Assembly (NCBI RefSeq): GCF_007989085.1
Contig: NZ_BJVJ01000018.1
Coordinates: forward strand, 1-64,000
Reading direction: 5' to 3'
DNA from: Pseudonocardia sulfidoxydans NBRC 16205
GTDB taxonomy: Bacteria > Actinomycetota > Actinomycetes > Mycobacteriales > Pseudonocardiaceae
Length of the DNA stretch: 64,000 nt
The notes under the pieces were generated by a model that saw only the letters and a program-made list of their open reading frames with translations, was not told the origin of the DNA and did no database searches. Below, piece by piece: positions 52,742-62,900 of the stretch (the first letter of the stretch is position 1; each line of letters begins with the position of its first letter). The translations under genes and the position numbers were made by a program.

Positions 52742-53449
52742 TCATCCCCCGGTGACCTCCTGCCCCGTGTCGTCCCTCGTGGCGCCGCTGCGCGCGGCGA
52801 GTGCTTCGGCCAGGTCGAGTGTGCGGGCGGCCGTCCACGGAACTTCCCATCCCCCTGCATGCAACAGCGCGGACAATAAGCCCCCGGTGAAACCCCACAC
52901 GAGCAGCCCCTCGACCTGGAACGCGGGGCCGGTGCCGCCGGCGGGGTGGCGGACGCGGACCCGGTTGGCGGGGTCGGCGAGGGCGGCGATGGGGATGCGG
53001 GCGACGTGGGCGGTTTCGCCGGGGTCGACGGCGTGGACGGCGCTGGGTTCGGCCCAGTGTGCGACGACGGGTGTGACGACGTAGCCGGACGGTGGGACGT
53101 ACAGGTCGGCGAGGGTGGTGAGGGGGACGACGCCGGCGGGTTCGAGCCCGGTCTCCTCTTCGGCTTCGCGGAGGGCGGCGCCGACGGGTCCGGTGTCGCC
53201 GGGGTCGATGCCGCCGCCGGGGAAGGCGACTTGACCGGCGTGGTTGCGCAGGTCGGAGGAGCGTTCGGCGAGGAGGACGTCGGGCCCGGACGGGCCTTCG
53301 CCGAAGAGGACGAGGACGGCGGCGCGGCGGCCGCCGTGGGCGGGTGGGGTGCGGCGGGCAGCGATGTCGGTCGGGGCGAAGTCGCGGACGCCGTGGAGGA
53401 GCGGGTGCAGCCAGCGGGGTGCTGCGTCGGGGTGGAGGTCCTCGGTCAC
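52742..53449 (-). CDS. Nudix hydrolase, CoA pyrophosphatase type (Rv3672c-like)
   Basis: The 235-residue protein has the Nudix box in the form GGGIDPGDTGPVGAALREAEEETGL. The segment just before it (LLAERSSDLRNHAGQVAFPG) is the extra signature of CoA-type pyrophosphatases such as NUDT7. The first conserved Glu of the Nudix box is replaced by Thr in this box, with the usual Asp pair ahead of it. It probably trims oxidised or excess CoA derivatives to 4'-phosphopantetheine and 3',5'-ADP. GTG 53449 overlaps the stop of the TlpA-like gene, and the stop lies 13 bp before marP. Confidence 0.86.
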   Translation of the reverse strand: MTEDLHPDAAPRWLHPLLHGVRDFAPTDIAARRTPPAHGGRRAAVLVLFGEGPSGPDVLLAERSSDLRNHAGQVAFPGGGIDPGDTGPVGAALREAEEETGLEPAGVVPLTTLADLYVPPSGYVVTPVVAHWAEPSAVHAVDPGETAHVARIPIAALADPANRVRVRHPAGGTGPAFQVEGLLVWGFTGGLLSALLHAGGWEVPWTAARTLDLAEALAARSGATRDDTGQEVTGG

Positions 53450-54072
53450 GCGGCGGTCCCCTCGGCGACGGCGGCGACGTCGTCGGCGGTGGCGAAGGGG
53501 ACGGGCGGCAGGATCGGGGTGACGCGGCCGTCGGCGGCGACGAGGTAGCTGACGGGGACGGCGGGTGGGAGGGAGAGGGCGGCGGCGAGTTTCCCGTCGG
53601 GGTCGGTGACGGACGGGATTCGGACGCCGAGGTCGGCGAGCAGCGTGAGTGCGGGTTCGGGCTGGTCGCGGACGTCGATGCCGAGGACGGTGACGGCGCC
53701 GGGGCGGGCGGCGTACTCGGCGAGGGCGGGGAGTTCGGCGCGGCAGGGGGCGCACCAGGACGCCCACACGTTGAGCAGCGCGGGCTTGCCGGCGAGGGCG
53801 GCGCCGAGGTCGACGACACCGTCGGTGCCCAGGCAGGGCACGGTGACGCCGGCGAGCGGCCCGGCGGCGGGGGCGCCGCCGGGCGCGGGGCAGGGCGGGA
53901 GGGCGGCGCGGGTGCGCAGCGCGGCGAGGTCGGCGGACGCGGTCGTGGCCGGGGAACCGGACGTGGGCCCGGAGGAGGAGCTGCGCGGCCACAGCGCCAC
54001 GACGCCGAGGGCGACGAGCAGCACGACGACGACCGTCGTGACGATCTCGGTGCGTGTCGCGCGGAGCCTCAC
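53446..54072 (-). CDS. TlpA-like membrane-anchored thioredoxin (Rv3673c-like)
   Basis: The 208-residue protein has one N-terminal helix ([18 protein letters not shown]) that anchors it, a Ser/Pro linker, then a thioredoxin fold with the active site [15 protein letters not shown]. The cis-Pro side [13 protein letters not shown] follows. It should reduce or form disulfides outside the membrane. MarP, encoded two genes later, has a likely disulfide, so it is a plausible partner. GTG 54072 overlaps the nth stop (GTGA), and its own stop overlaps the Nudix gene. Confidence 0.88.
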   Translation of the reverse strand: MRLRATRTEIVTTVVVVLLVALGVVALWPRSSSSGPTSGSPATTASADLAALRTRAALPPCPAPGGAPAAGPLAGVTVPCLGTDGVVDLGAALAGKPALLNVWASWCAPCRAELPALAEYAARPGAVTVLGIDVRDQPEPALTLLADLGVRIPSVTDPDGKLAAALSLPPAVPVSYLVAADGRVTPILPPVPFATADDVAAVAEGTAA

Positions 54073-54893
54073 GCGCCGGTGTCCGGCTCGTCCGGCCGGA
54101 GCACGCCGAAGCCGGCCAGCGTGAGGAGGTGGTCGCGCTCGGGGCCCTTGACCAGGGCGGCGGCCTTCTCGGGGTCGGTCGGGCCGTCGCCGAACGACGG
54201 GCAGTCGGCCGCGAGGGTGCAGACGCCGCACGCGGGTTTGCGGGCGTGGCAGACGCGGCGGCCGTGGAAGATCACCTCGTGCGAGACGATCGTCCAGTCG
54301 CGCTTGGGGACGAGTTCGCCGACGGCGTGCTCGACCTTGACCGGGTCTTCCTCGGTGGTCCATCCCCAGCGGCGGACGAGCCGGCCGAAGTGGGTGTCGA
54401 CCGTGATGCCGGGGACGCCGAAGGCGTTGCCCAGCACGACGTTGGCGGTCTTGCGGCCGATGCCGGGCAGGGTGACGAGGTCCTCGAGGGTGGCGGGGAG
54501 CTCGCCGTCGAACCTGTCGACGACGGCCTGGCCGAGCCCGATGAGCGACGACGTCTTGTTGCGGTAGAAGCCGGTGGGCCGGATCAGCTCTTCCAGCTCG
54601 GTGCGCTCAGCCTGCGCGTAGTCGACCGCCGTGCGGTACCGCGCGAACAGGGCCGGGGTGACCTCGTTGACGCGTACGTCGGTGGTCTGTGCGGACAGGA
54701 CGGTGGCGACGGCCAGCTCCAGCGGCGTGGTGAAGTCGAGCTCGCAGTGCGCGTCCGGGTAGGCGGCGGCGAGCGCGCGCAGCGTCCGTCCGACGCGCCG
54801 GGCCCGGCCGATCGGGCTCTCCCCGGCAGCGACACGGGCCGCGAGCCGCGCCGCGCTGCGCCGGTCCGGGAGGGTCCGGGCGGGGGTGCTCAC
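54069..54893 (-). CDS. nth: Endonuclease III (base-excision repair)
   Basis: This DNA glycosylase/AP lyase removes oxidised pyrimidines. The 274-residue protein has [13 protein letters not shown], the catalytic Lys in [11 protein letters not shown], and the helix-hairpin-helix [11 protein letters not shown]. The catalytic Asp is in VDTHFGRL. The iron-sulfur motif [17 protein letters not shown] has the correct C-x6-C-x2-C-x5-C spacing. An N-terminal extension of about 30 residues and a C-terminal extension are present, as in mycobacteria. ATG 54893 heads the nth-trx-Nudix-marP block. Confidence 0.95.
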   Translation of the reverse strand: MSTPARTLPDRRSAARLAARVAAGESPIGRARRVGRTLRALAAAYPDAHCELDFTTPLELAVATVLSAQTTDVRVNEVTPALFARYRTAVDYAQAERTELEELIRPTGFYRNKTSSLIGLGQAVVDRFDGELPATLEDLVTLPGIGRKTANVVLGNAFGVPGITVDTHFGRLVRRWGWTTEEDPVKVEHAVGELVPKRDWTIVSHEVIFHGRRVCHARKPACGVCTLAADCPSFGDGPTDPEKAAALVKGPERDHLLTLAGFGVLRPDEPDTGA

Positions 54894-55049
54894 GCTTCGA
54901 GACTACGGGCGCCCACCGACAGCTTCCGACCGGATCCCGACGCCCGGCCCAGCGGGCTCCCCCGACAGGTCACAGATCCATCACGGGACGCGCGGATCGC
55001 GGCCCCGGTGCGCGCGTGCGGACGCGGGTGGGGAATCATCGGCCGGGTC

Positions 55050-55304
55050 ATGACTGCCTGGCTCTCAGTCCTCGTGCCGCTGCTGGTGATGTTCTTCGCG
55101 CTCGGTATGGAGCGTGTGGAGTCCCGGCTGCGCGACGCCACCGTGCCCCAGGACGAACTCGACGAGATGCTCGAGCGCCCCCGCCCGGAGGAGGTGCGGG
55201 CCATGTTCAAGCAGGGGACGGCCCGCGCTCTGGAGCTCTTCCGGCTCCGCAACAGACGTCCGGGCAAGCGCAAGCCGGAGGCACAGAGCAAGATCGCGTC
55301 GTGA
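55050..55304 (+). CDS. Small membrane protein (Rv3675-like)
   Basis: The 84-residue protein has one N-terminal helix (WLSVLVPLLVMFFALGMERVE) and a charged cytoplasmic tail (VPQDELDEMLERPRPEEVRA, then LFRLRNRRPGKRKPE). It sits between nth and crp, as Rv3675 does in M. tuberculosis. The function is unknown; the charged tail could bind DNA, RNA or a protein partner. ATG 55050 has a weak ribosome-binding site (CCGGG). Confidence 0.65.
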   Translation: MTAWLSVLVPLLVMFFALGMERVESRLRDATVPQDELDEMLERPRPEEVRAMFKQGTARALELFRLRNRRPGKRKPEAQSKIAS

Positions 55305-55329
55305 GTGACGACGGCCGACAGGTACGGTT

Positions 55330-55345
55330 CACCCCTGTAGGGGTG
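55330..55345. promoter_or_regulatory. Inverted repeat in the crp upstream region
   Basis: CACCCC-TGTA-GGGGTG is a perfect hairpin 25 bp after the small membrane gene and 101 bp before the crp start, flanked by GTAC on both sides. It may end the previous transcript or act as an operator. A -10-like TAGACT lies at 55389-55394. I saw no clear TGTGA-N6-TCACA CRP site here. Confidence 0.45.
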
Positions 55346-55446
55346 GTACTCGGGGTGGTGTCTCGTCGCAGTGCGGGGCCGTACCCCCTAGACTGACGCG
55401 CCGATGATCCGCGTCGTGGGGCGGGGATGACATGAGGAGCGGGAAC

Positions 55447-56121
55447 GTGGACGAGGTTCTGATCCGCGCCGGGATCTTCCAGGGCGTGGAACCACATGCG
55501 GCGGAGGTGCTCGCCCAGGCGCTGGAGACCGCCGAGTTCCCGCGTGGGCATGTCATCTTCTCCGAGGGCGAGCCGGGTGACCGGCTCTACATCATCGGCA
55601 GCGGCAAGGTGAAGATCGGCCGCAAGTCCCCGGACGGCCGGGAGAACCTGCTGATGGTCGCCGGTCCGTCGGACATGTTCGGCGAGCTGTCGATCTTCGA
55701 CCCGGGGCCCCGCACGTCGTCGGCCTCCGCGGTGACCGAGGTCCGCGCCTACACGATGGACCGCGGTGCGCTGCGCGAGTGGATCGGCAAGCGCCCGGAG
55801 ATCGCCGAGCAGCTGCTGCGCGTGCTGGCCCGTCGCCTGCGCCGCACCAACAACATGCTGGCCGACCTGATCTTCACCGACGTTCCCGGCCGCGTGGCGA
55901 AGTCGCTGCTGCAGCTGGCGCGCCAGTTCGGGTCGCAGGAGTCGGGTCTGCTGCGGGTCACGCACGACCTGACGCAGGAGGAGATCGCCCAGCTCGTCGG
56001 CGCGTCGCGCGAGACCGTCAACAAGGCGCTGGCCGACTTCGCCCACCGCGGCTGGCTGCGGCTCGAGGGCAAGAGCGTCCTCATCCTGGAGCCCGAGCGG
56101 CTCGCCCGCCGCGCCCGCTGA
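55447..56121 (+). CDS. crp: Global regulator CRP (cAMP receptor protein, Rv3676-like)
   Basis: The 224-residue protein matches mycobacterial CRP closely. It has a cAMP-binding domain ([20 protein letters not shown], then [14 protein letters not shown] with the key Arg-Thr-Ser), a central dimer helix, and a helix-turn-helix ([20 protein letters not shown]). It regulates carbon and respiration genes. I use GTG 55447 instead of ATG 55432 because the known protein starts MDE[13 protein letters not shown] and AGGAG lies just upstream (55435-55439). The upstream gene order (nth, small membrane protein) is the same as in M. tuberculosis. Confidence 0.95.
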   Translation: MDEVLIRAGIFQGVEPHAAEVLAQALETAEFPRGHVIFSEGEPGDRLYIIGSGKVKIGRKSPDGRENLLMVAGPSDMFGELSIFDPGPRTSSASAVTEVRAYTMDRGALREWIGKRPEIAEQLLRVLARRLRRTNNMLADLIFTDVPGRVAKSLLQLARQFGSQESGLLRVTHDLTQEEIAQLVGASRETVNKALADFAHRGWLRLEGKSVLILEPERLARRAR

Positions 56122-56164
56122 AACCGTTGGCAGGGGACTCCCCCGCCGTGTGAGGGTGGTGGGC

Positions 56165-57415
56165 GTGTCCGTCACGCTCGCCGACTACCGCGCCGCCGTC
56201 CGCACTCCCGGTGCGGCACTGCCGGTCGCGGGGTCGGCGCTGGGCCGGTTGCCCATCGCGATGTACGGCCTCGCCGTCCTGCTGTACGTGCAGCGGACGA
56301 CGGGGTCGTTCGCGTCGGCGGGGCTGGTGTCGGCGGGCATCCTGATCGGGATGTCGGTCGGCGCGGTCGCGCAGGGCCGGATCATGGACCGTCGCGGCCC
56401 CGCGGTGCTCCTGCTCGTCGTCGCCGGACTGTTCGCGACGACGTCCGCGCTGCTGCTGGTGCTCATCGCCACCGACAGACCCGTCGCAGTGCTGGTGGCC
56501 GCCGCGGCGCTGTCGGGCGCGACGATGCCCGCGCTGCCCGGCGCGTCCCGGTCGCTGTGGACGGCGCTGCTGCCACCCGGTCCGCGGCGCGAGGCCGGTT
56601 ACGGCTACGAGGCCATCAGTCTCGAGGTGTTCTTCATCCTGGGCCCGGCGGTCGCCGCGTTCCTGGTCACGGCCCCGTGGCCGGGCACGGGGGCGGTGGT
56701 CGCGGTCGCGGCGATGGTCGTCGGCACCGTGGTGTTCGCGTGCAGCCCCGTGGTGCGCGCGGTCCGCGGCAGCATCCGCACCGGGCGCCGGTCGCTGCTC
56801 GGTGTGCTGGCCCGGCCCGGTCTGCGGATCGTGGCGCTGGCGTCGCTGGGGTTCGGTGTCGTCATCGGCAGCGTCGAGGTCGGGGTGCCCGCGGTGACCG
56901 CGGCGGCCGGGTCGGCGGCGCTCGGGGGCGTGCTGCTGTCCGCGTGGTCGGTGACGTCGGTGCTCGGCGGGATCGGCTATGCCGCCCGGCCCTGGCCGCG
57001 GTCGCTGCACCAGCGGCTGCCGGTGCTGCTCGTGGGGTTCGCGTTGGTCGTCGGCGGGATGGCGGCCGCGGCGGCGACGGGCTCGGTCCTCGCGACGGTC
57101 CTGGTGATGCTGCTCGCCGGGGCGCTCATCACCCCGCAGACCACGGCGCACTCCGTCGCCATCGACGTCGTCGTGGACGAGCGATCGGGCACCGAGGCGT
57201 TCGGGTGGGTCGTCACGGCGGCGACCGTGGGCATCGCGGCGGGCCAGTCGCTGGCCGGGGTGGTCGTCGAGGCGGTCGGCCCGCACGCGGCGTTCCTCGT
57301 CGGCGGGGCGGGCGGGCTGCTGCTCGCCGCCGTCGTATGGCTGGGGAAGGCCGCGGTCCGGGCCGAGCCCGGCGGGGTCAGCGAGCGGCTCGCAGATAGT
57401 CCAGCTGCGCCTTGA
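56165..57415 (+). CDS. MFS transporter (12-helix)
   Basis: The 416-residue protein has about 12 membrane helices in two halves. Its N-terminus is LADYRAAVRTPGAALPVAGS, motif A is GRIMDRRGPAVLLLVV, and PALPGASRSLWTALLPPGPRR is the loop after helix 4. The substrate cannot be told; the type is common as a putative drug or sugar exporter. Several GTG starts are possible (56150, 56159, 56165); 56165 gives the usual short N-terminus. Its 3' end overlaps the convergent MBL-fold gene by 38 bp. It interrupts the mycobacterial crp-Rv3677c neighbourhood. Confidence 0.82.
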   Translation: MSVTLADYRAAVRTPGAALPVAGSALGRLPIAMYGLAVLLYVQRTTGSFASAGLVSAGILIGMSVGAVAQGRIMDRRGPAVLLLVVAGLFATTSALLLVLIATDRPVAVLVAAAALSGATMPALPGASRSLWTALLPPGPRREAGYGYEAISLEVFFILGPAVAAFLVTAPWPGTGAVVAVAAMVVGTVVFACSPVVRAVRGSIRTGRRSLLGVLARPGLRIVALASLGFGVVIGSVEVGVPAVTAAAGSAALGGVLLSAWSVTSVLGGIGYAARPWPRSLHQRLPVLLVGFALVVGGMAAAAATGSVLATVLVMLLAGALITPQTTAHSVAIDVVVDERSGTEAFGWVVTAATVGIAAGQSLAGVVVEAVGPHAAFLVGGAGGLLLAAVVWLGKAAVRAEPGGVSERLADSPAAP

Positions 57416-58178
57416 CCGAGCTGTCCGCGGCCGGCCACAGCACCGTGTCGACGTCCGCGTACACGATCTCGACGACCTGCCGCGGCGTCGCGTCCGGGCC
57501 GAGGGTCTCCAGGGCTGCCCGGACCTGGGCCAGGCGCTCCTCGCGGTGCGCGAGGTAGGTGCGGGCGGCGGCGGGCGCATCGGCCAGCTCGGGGCCGTGG
57601 CCGGGCAGGACGTCGGTCCCGTCGGCCAGCTCGCCCAACAGTTTCAGCGAGTCCAGGTAGGGGCCGAGGGAGCCGTCGGGCTCGGCGATGACGGTCGTGC
57701 CGCGACCGAGGATGGTGTCGCCGGTCAGCACTGCGGGACCCGGGTCTCCGGGGCCGTCGAGGACGAGCGAGATCGAGTCGGCGGTGTGCCCCGGAGTGGC
57801 CAGGATGCGCAGCTCGACCCCCGCGGCCGCGACGACGTCGCCGTGCGCCAACGCCTCCGACCCCAGCACCAGCGACGGGTCGAGCGCCCGCACCGGCGCC
57901 CCCGTCAGCTCGGCGAACCGGCGCGCGCCACCCGCGTGGTCGTGATGGTGGTGCGTGAGGATCACCAGCTCGACCCGGCCCTGCGCCGCAACCCGCGTGA
58001 GGTGCTCCTCGTCGTCCTCCCCCGGGTCGACGACGATGCAGCGCTCCTCGCCCGGCGCCCGCAGCACCCAGGTGTTGGTGCCCTCCAGCGTCATCGGCGA
58101 CGGGTTGCGCGCCAACAGGACCGACGCCAGTGGCGTGACCTCGCGCAGCACCTCGTAGGCGGGATGGACGGCGGTCAT
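57378..58178 (-). CDS. Metallo-beta-lactamase-fold hydrolase (Rv3677c-like)
   Basis: The 266-residue protein has the binuclear zinc motif THHHHDHAGG, the second ligand in TPGHTADS, the bridging Asp in LTGDTILG, and a C-terminal His in PGHGPEL. The N-terminal NTWVL and the winged C-terminal domain resemble the LACTB2/RNase-like branch; acting on RNA or a thioester are both possible. ATG 58178 overlaps the stop of the Nudix gene (ATGA), so they are coupled. It corresponds by position to Rv3677c. Confidence 0.87.
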   Translation of the reverse strand: MTAVHPAYEVLREVTPLASVLLARNPSPMTLEGTNTWVLRAPGEERCIVVDPGEDDEEHLTRVAAQGRVELVILTHHHHDHAGGARRFAELTGAPVRALDPSLVLGSEALAHGDVVAAAGVELRILATPGHTADSISLVLDGPGDPGPAVLTGDTILGRGTTVIAEPDGSLGPYLDSLKLLGELADGTDVLPGHGPELADAPAAARTYLAHREERLAQVRAALETLGPDATPRQVVEIVYADVDTVLWPAADSSVKAQLDYLRAAR

Positions 58179-58972
58179 CGGTGGCCTCCAGCGGGTGCGT
58201 GCCCGGACGCGACGTGGAGGTCGTAGCCCTCGTCGCCGGGGAGCAGGACGTCGGGCAGACCCTCGACGACCATCGGCAGGATCGAGCTGATCGCGCCCGT
58301 GGGCGCGGCGGCGTGCAGTGAGGCGGCGTCGGGGAACGCGGCGATGTCGGTCAGGATCGTCCGGGTCGGGCGCATGAGCCCGATCTCGCCGTCGCGGAAC
58401 GCCGTCAGCGCCGCCGCCGGCGTCCACCACGTGGCCTCGACGGCTTCCGTCGTCTGCGCGTCGGCTTCCTGGCCGGGTGGGACGATCGCGGTGAAGAACG
58501 CGGTGTCGTAGCGACGGGGCTGCACGATCGGGGTGATCCAGCGCGCCCACGGATGCAGGAGGTCGGCGCGGACCCGCAGCCCCAGTCCGGTGAGCACGTC
58601 GCCGAACACCCGCCGGCGCTGCGCGACGTCGTCGCGGGCCCGCGCGAGCACCCCGGCGTCGACGGAGGCGCCGTCGGCGAGCAGGACCCCGCACTCCTCG
58701 AACGTCTCGCGCACCGCGGCCAGCACGAACCCGGCCGCCTCGTCGGCGGTGCAGCCCAACCGCTCCGCCCACCACGCAGGCTCCGGACCCTCCCACGCGA
58801 CCGCACGGTCCGACGCGTCGACGCCGCCGCCCGGGAAGACCGTCATCCCCCCGGCGAACGCCATGCCCTTCACCCGGCGCTGCAGGAACACCTGCAACCT
58901 GCCGTCGGGGCCGTCACGAAGCAGCAGGACGGTGGCCGCGGGCCGCGGCATCACGGGCTCAGCGGCATTCAC
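58175..58972 (-). CDS. Nudix hydrolase, NUDT19-like (long-insert type)
   Basis: The 265-residue protein has a split Nudix box. GGGVDASDRAVAWEGPEPAW is followed by an insertion of about 20 residues and then AAVRETFEECGVLLADG. The Glu-Glu that binds the metal is intact. This long insertion is typical of the NUDT19/RP2 group, which in animals cleaves CoA. The rest, WARWITPIVQPRRYDTAFFT, fits the same group. GTG 58972 begins the protein and the stop overlaps the MBL-fold gene. It forms a pair with that gene, perhaps for acyl-CoA turnover. Confidence 0.85.
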   Translation of the reverse strand: MNAAEPVMPRPAATVLLLRDGPDGRLQVFLQRRVKGMAFAGGMTVFPGGGVDASDRAVAWEGPEPAWWAERLGCTADEAAGFVLAAVRETFEECGVLLADGASVDAGVLARARDDVAQRRRVFGDVLTGLGLRVRADLLHPWARWITPIVQPRRYDTAFFTAIVPPGQEADAQTTEAVEATWWTPAAALTAFRDGEIGLMRPTRTILTDIAAFPDAASLHAAAPTGAISSILPMVVEGLPDVLLPGDEGYDLHVASGHAPAGGHR

Positions 58973-59053
58973 CGAACCGACGTTATCCTTCCGCCGCGGC
59001 GCGCCGCAGCATGAGCGACGCCACGCGCCGCGTCTCCGGGCAGGATGGCGCCC

Positions 59054-59941
59054 ATGGACCGACTGCGGATGGGACTCGTCGGAGCCGGGCCCTGGGCGAC
59101 GACCGTGCACGCCGCCGCGATCGAGGCGCACCCCGTCGCCGAGCTCGCCGGTGTGTGGGCGCGGCGCCCCGAGGCGGCCGCCGCCGTCGCCGAGGGCACG
59201 TCGGCGCGGGTGCACACGTCGTTCGACGACCTGGTCGCCGACGTCGACGCCGTCGCCTTCGCGGTACCGCCCGCCGTGCAGGGGGAGCTCGCGCCGCGGG
59301 CCGTCGCCGCCGGGAAGCACGTCGTGCTGGAGAAGCCGCTGGCCGCCGACCTCGCCACCGCCGAACGCCTCGCGCAGGCCGTCACCGACGCGGGCGTCGT
59401 GTCCGCGGTCGTGCTCACGCTGCGATTCGACGCAGAGGTCCGCGCCTGGGTCGACTCGCTGCCCGCGGGCCCGGCCGGACCCGACACCGTCGGCGTCGGT
59501 CGCTGGTTCTCCGGAGCCCTGCTGGGCGGGCCGTTCGCCGGGTCGGCGTGGCGGGCCGAGCACGGCGCACTGCTCGACGTCGGGCCCCACGTCATCGACC
59601 TGCTCGACGCCGCCCTCGGCCCCGTCACCGGAGTCGACTGGGCGAACCGCGCCGACGCCCTGTGGACCTTCGGCATGACCCACACCGGCGGCGCGCGCAG
59701 CACCGTCTCCATGTCGCTGCGGGTCGCGATCGACCCCACCGAGTTCGAGATCGGGATGTTCGGCGGCACCGGCCGGCACGTCCTCACCAGCCGTCCCGAC
59801 GACGCCACCGTCCCCTACTCGACGCTGCTCGACGAGTTCGTCGCCGACGTCGCTGCCGGCCGCACGGACGGCCCCTGCTCCGCCGCCCGCGGCCTGCACC
59901 TGCAGCGGATCACCGAGCAGGTCGCGGCCGCGGCGGGCTGA
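59054..59941 (+). CDS. Gfo/Idh/MocA-family oxidoreductase
   Basis: The 295-residue NAD(P)-dependent enzyme has an N-terminal Rossmann motif (MGLVGAGPWATTVHAAAIEA), the family EKP in LEKPLAADLATAERL, and the catalytic-side DVGPHVIDLLDAALG with its His. Substrates of this family are sugars, inositols or biliverdin-like compounds; which one applies here is open. I chose ATG 59054 for the spacing to CAGGA; ATG 59045 is possible. It lies divergent from the Nudix gene across 81 bp and tail to tail with the repeat-rich gene. Confidence 0.88.
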   Translation: MDRLRMGLVGAGPWATTVHAAAIEAHPVAELAGVWARRPEAAAAVAEGTSARVHTSFDDLVADVDAVAFAVPPAVQGELAPRAVAAGKHVVLEKPLAADLATAERLAQAVTDAGVVSAVVLTLRFDAEVRAWVDSLPAGPAGPDTVGVGRWFSGALLGGPFAGSAWRAEHGALLDVGPHVIDLLDAALGPVTGVDWANRADALWTFGMTHTGGARSTVSMSLRVAIDPTEFEIGMFGGTGRHVLTSRPDDATVPYSTLLDEFVADVAAGRTDGPCSAARGLHLQRITEQVAAAAG

Positions 59942-59950
59942 GCGGGGACC

Positions 59951-62900
59951 TCAGCCCACGAGATCGGGCGGGTTGTCGTCGCCGTCGTCGCGACCGCTGC
60001 GCGGTCGCTCCCGGGCCGCCAGCTCGGCGTGCAGCAGACGCAGCAGGTCGCGCTCGGTGGCGGTCAGCGTCGACATGGGATCGACGACCTCCCCCGACCC
60101 GTCGCCCTGGTCGACCTGCGCGGCTGCGTCCGAGGACGCCTCCGTGTCGTCCACCGGGGCTTCGGACGTCGTCGACCCGGGTGCCGGGGCATCGGGCACC
60201 GCGCGGACCCGGCGCGGCGCCGGCCGCGGGGCGGGCCGGGGCGCCGGCGAGTCGTCGGCGGCAGGCTCCTCCCTGCCGTCGGCGGACGGCCCCGGCTCGT
60301 CGTCCGCGGCGCCGATCGTCGGGATCGGCACCGGCCGTGGCCGCACCGGGGCGGGCCCGGGCGCCTCGACGGGCCGCGGAGGTGTCGTCTCCGCCGCGGC
60401 GTGCGTCGGCTCCTCGACGACGACGTCGCCCACCCCGAGCGGGTCGTTCGGGTCGACGTGCAGGTCCGACGCGCCGCCCCGCTCCCGGACGCTCGTGACG
60501 CGCCGCGGCACCGACTCGGCGAACAGATCGTCACCGGACACCGCGGAGTCGCCGTCGCCGCCGAAGGGGCGCAGGAACCGCGCCGCGTGCGACGACCGGC
60601 GCGGCAGTGCCGCCTCCGTGCCGCTGCGGCGGGGCAGGCCCTCCGGCGGGGTGGTGGCGTCGCCCTCGGTGGGCGTCGGCGCCGGTGGCGGGGGTCCGTC
60701 GGGCCCCGGCTCGTCCGCCGACACCGCCCGGAAGCTGCCCGTGGGCTCCAGCAGCGGGTCGAGCAACGGCGTGCGCAGCGGCCCCATCAGCGGGTCGTGC
60801 ATCTCCGCCAGCAACGGCGGGTCCTCGTCGGACGGGCCGACGGCCGGCACCCCCGACAGCGGTGTCGGTGCGCTCGGATCGTCGTCGCGGCCGACCACGC
60901 GCAGCACACGTTCGACGCGACCCTCCTCGGGGCCGTCGTCGACCGGCGCCGCGTCAGCGGCCCGGTGCCCAGCCTGGTCGGCAGGACGCTCGTCGAGCTC
61001 CTCGTCCGGCTCCTCGGCGCGGCGGCGGGAGCGGGGGGCGGGCTCCTCGGCGCGGCGGTGGGACCGCGGGGCGGGTTCGTCGTCGGACGGGGCGAAACCG
61101 TCGGGTCCTGAACGGGACAGCGGCGCGACCGGCCGTGACCCGGCGGGTGGGGCGTCCGGCGCGAAGCCGCGGTGCTCGGGCGGGATCCCGTCGAGGCTCT
61201 GTGGCACAACAGGCTTCGGAGTCCCGGCCGGAGGTGTACGCGACGCGTCGTGACGGCCTGGCGCGCGGACGTTGTCGGGCGGTGTTGTGGGCGGGGGGCG
61301 TTTCGTCGCACCGGCGCCGGGGCCCGCGGGCGGCACGTCGGGACCCGGGAGAGCGGTGAACGCGGCCGTCACGGGCTCGGCGGCCTGCGCCGCGTCGTCT
61401 GCGGGGCGCTCCGGGGCGCGGGCCTGCGGCTGCTCGTGGGCGAGGGGAGCGGCCTGCGGGCCGGGGCCGGGATCGGGGCGCCGGTGCTGCTCGGGTGTGC
61501 CGACGCGGCCGTCGTCCGCGAGGTCAGGGCCGCGGTCGCCGTGCCCGGGGTCCGCGGCCGCCGGCTCCCCGGCTCGGGGGTCGGCGCCGCGGGGCTCGGC
61601 GGGTCGCGAGTCGGCAGGGCGTGAGTCGGTAGGGCGTGAGTCGGCGGGGCGCGAGTCGGCGGGGTGATCGGTAGGGCGTGAGTCGACGGGGCGATTGGCA
61701 GGGCGCGAGTCGACGGGGCGTGAGTCGACGGGGCGATCGGCGGGGCGTGAATCGACGGGGCGATCGGCGGGGCGTGAATCGACGGGGCGATCGGCAGGGC
61801 GCGAGTCGGAAGGGTGCGAGTCGACGGGGCGATCGGTAGGACGATCGACGGGGCGGTCGGTAGCGCGCTCCGTCGGCCGCGGGTCGGCCGGTTGCGGCGC
61901 TGCGGGGCGGCGCTCGGCCGGGGCGACACCACCGGTGTCCTCGCCGGTGGACGTCCGGGCGGCGACACCGTTGGCAACCCCGTTGACCGGCCTGCCACCG
62001 GTCCCCGGACCGTCGACGTCCGGCCGGGAGGGGACAGGGCGGGGTGCCGGCGGTGCGGCCGCGTGCCCGCCGCTGTCGCCGACCGGCGACCGCTCGGGAT
62101 CGCGCACGCCGTTCACCGGCGTAGCCGCGTCGGCCCGCTCGTCGGCACGCCGGCGCCGCGGCATCGGCGGCCCGGCAGGCCGGTGCGTGCCGTTGGTCTC
62201 GATCGGGGCCGTCGGGGGCGCGTCGGCACGGGCGATCCCGCTCGGGTCGACGGCCGCCGGGAGCGATGGTGCGACAGGCCGTGCGAGCTCGGGACCCGCG
62301 TCGGCACCCGGCCTCACCTGCCGCAACGGGCGCCCGGTCCGCGAGACGGACGGCACCACGGCGATCAGACCCGTCGCCGGTGGGCCGGGCGGATCGAGGG
62401 GGGCGGCCGGCGCGGGTGAGGGCACCGGGCGGGCCGTGCTGAGCGCCTCACCGTGGTAGGCGGGCAGCGCCGACCCGGCGACGAACACCTCCACACCCAC
62501 CGCGAGCCCGACCCGCTGCAGCGTCGCCGACAGCCGGTAGGCCAGGACGTCGGCGGCATGATCCTCGGGCCCCGGCGTCCCGGGGATCTCGACGAGCAGC
62601 ACCGGGTGCGGCACCGGCCCGGGAGCGCTGCCGGCGGGGGTGGTGCGCCACGTCAGCCAGCTGTGCCCGCCGCCCGGGCGGTGCGCCGACAGTGCCTCCG
62701 CGATCCGCGCGGACAGCCCGGGGACGTCGGTGTCGGCGCGGAAGCGGTGCCCCGTGCCGTTCTCGGGGGCGGCCGGGGGCAGGAGCCGGTCGGCGTCGAG
62801 ATCCACGCGGACCCTCGCGGCGGCCGCGACCAGCGTCTCGCGCACGCCCGGCGGCAGCTGGGCGGCGACGGCGACGAGCGCCGCCGTGAGCAGCTCGAAC

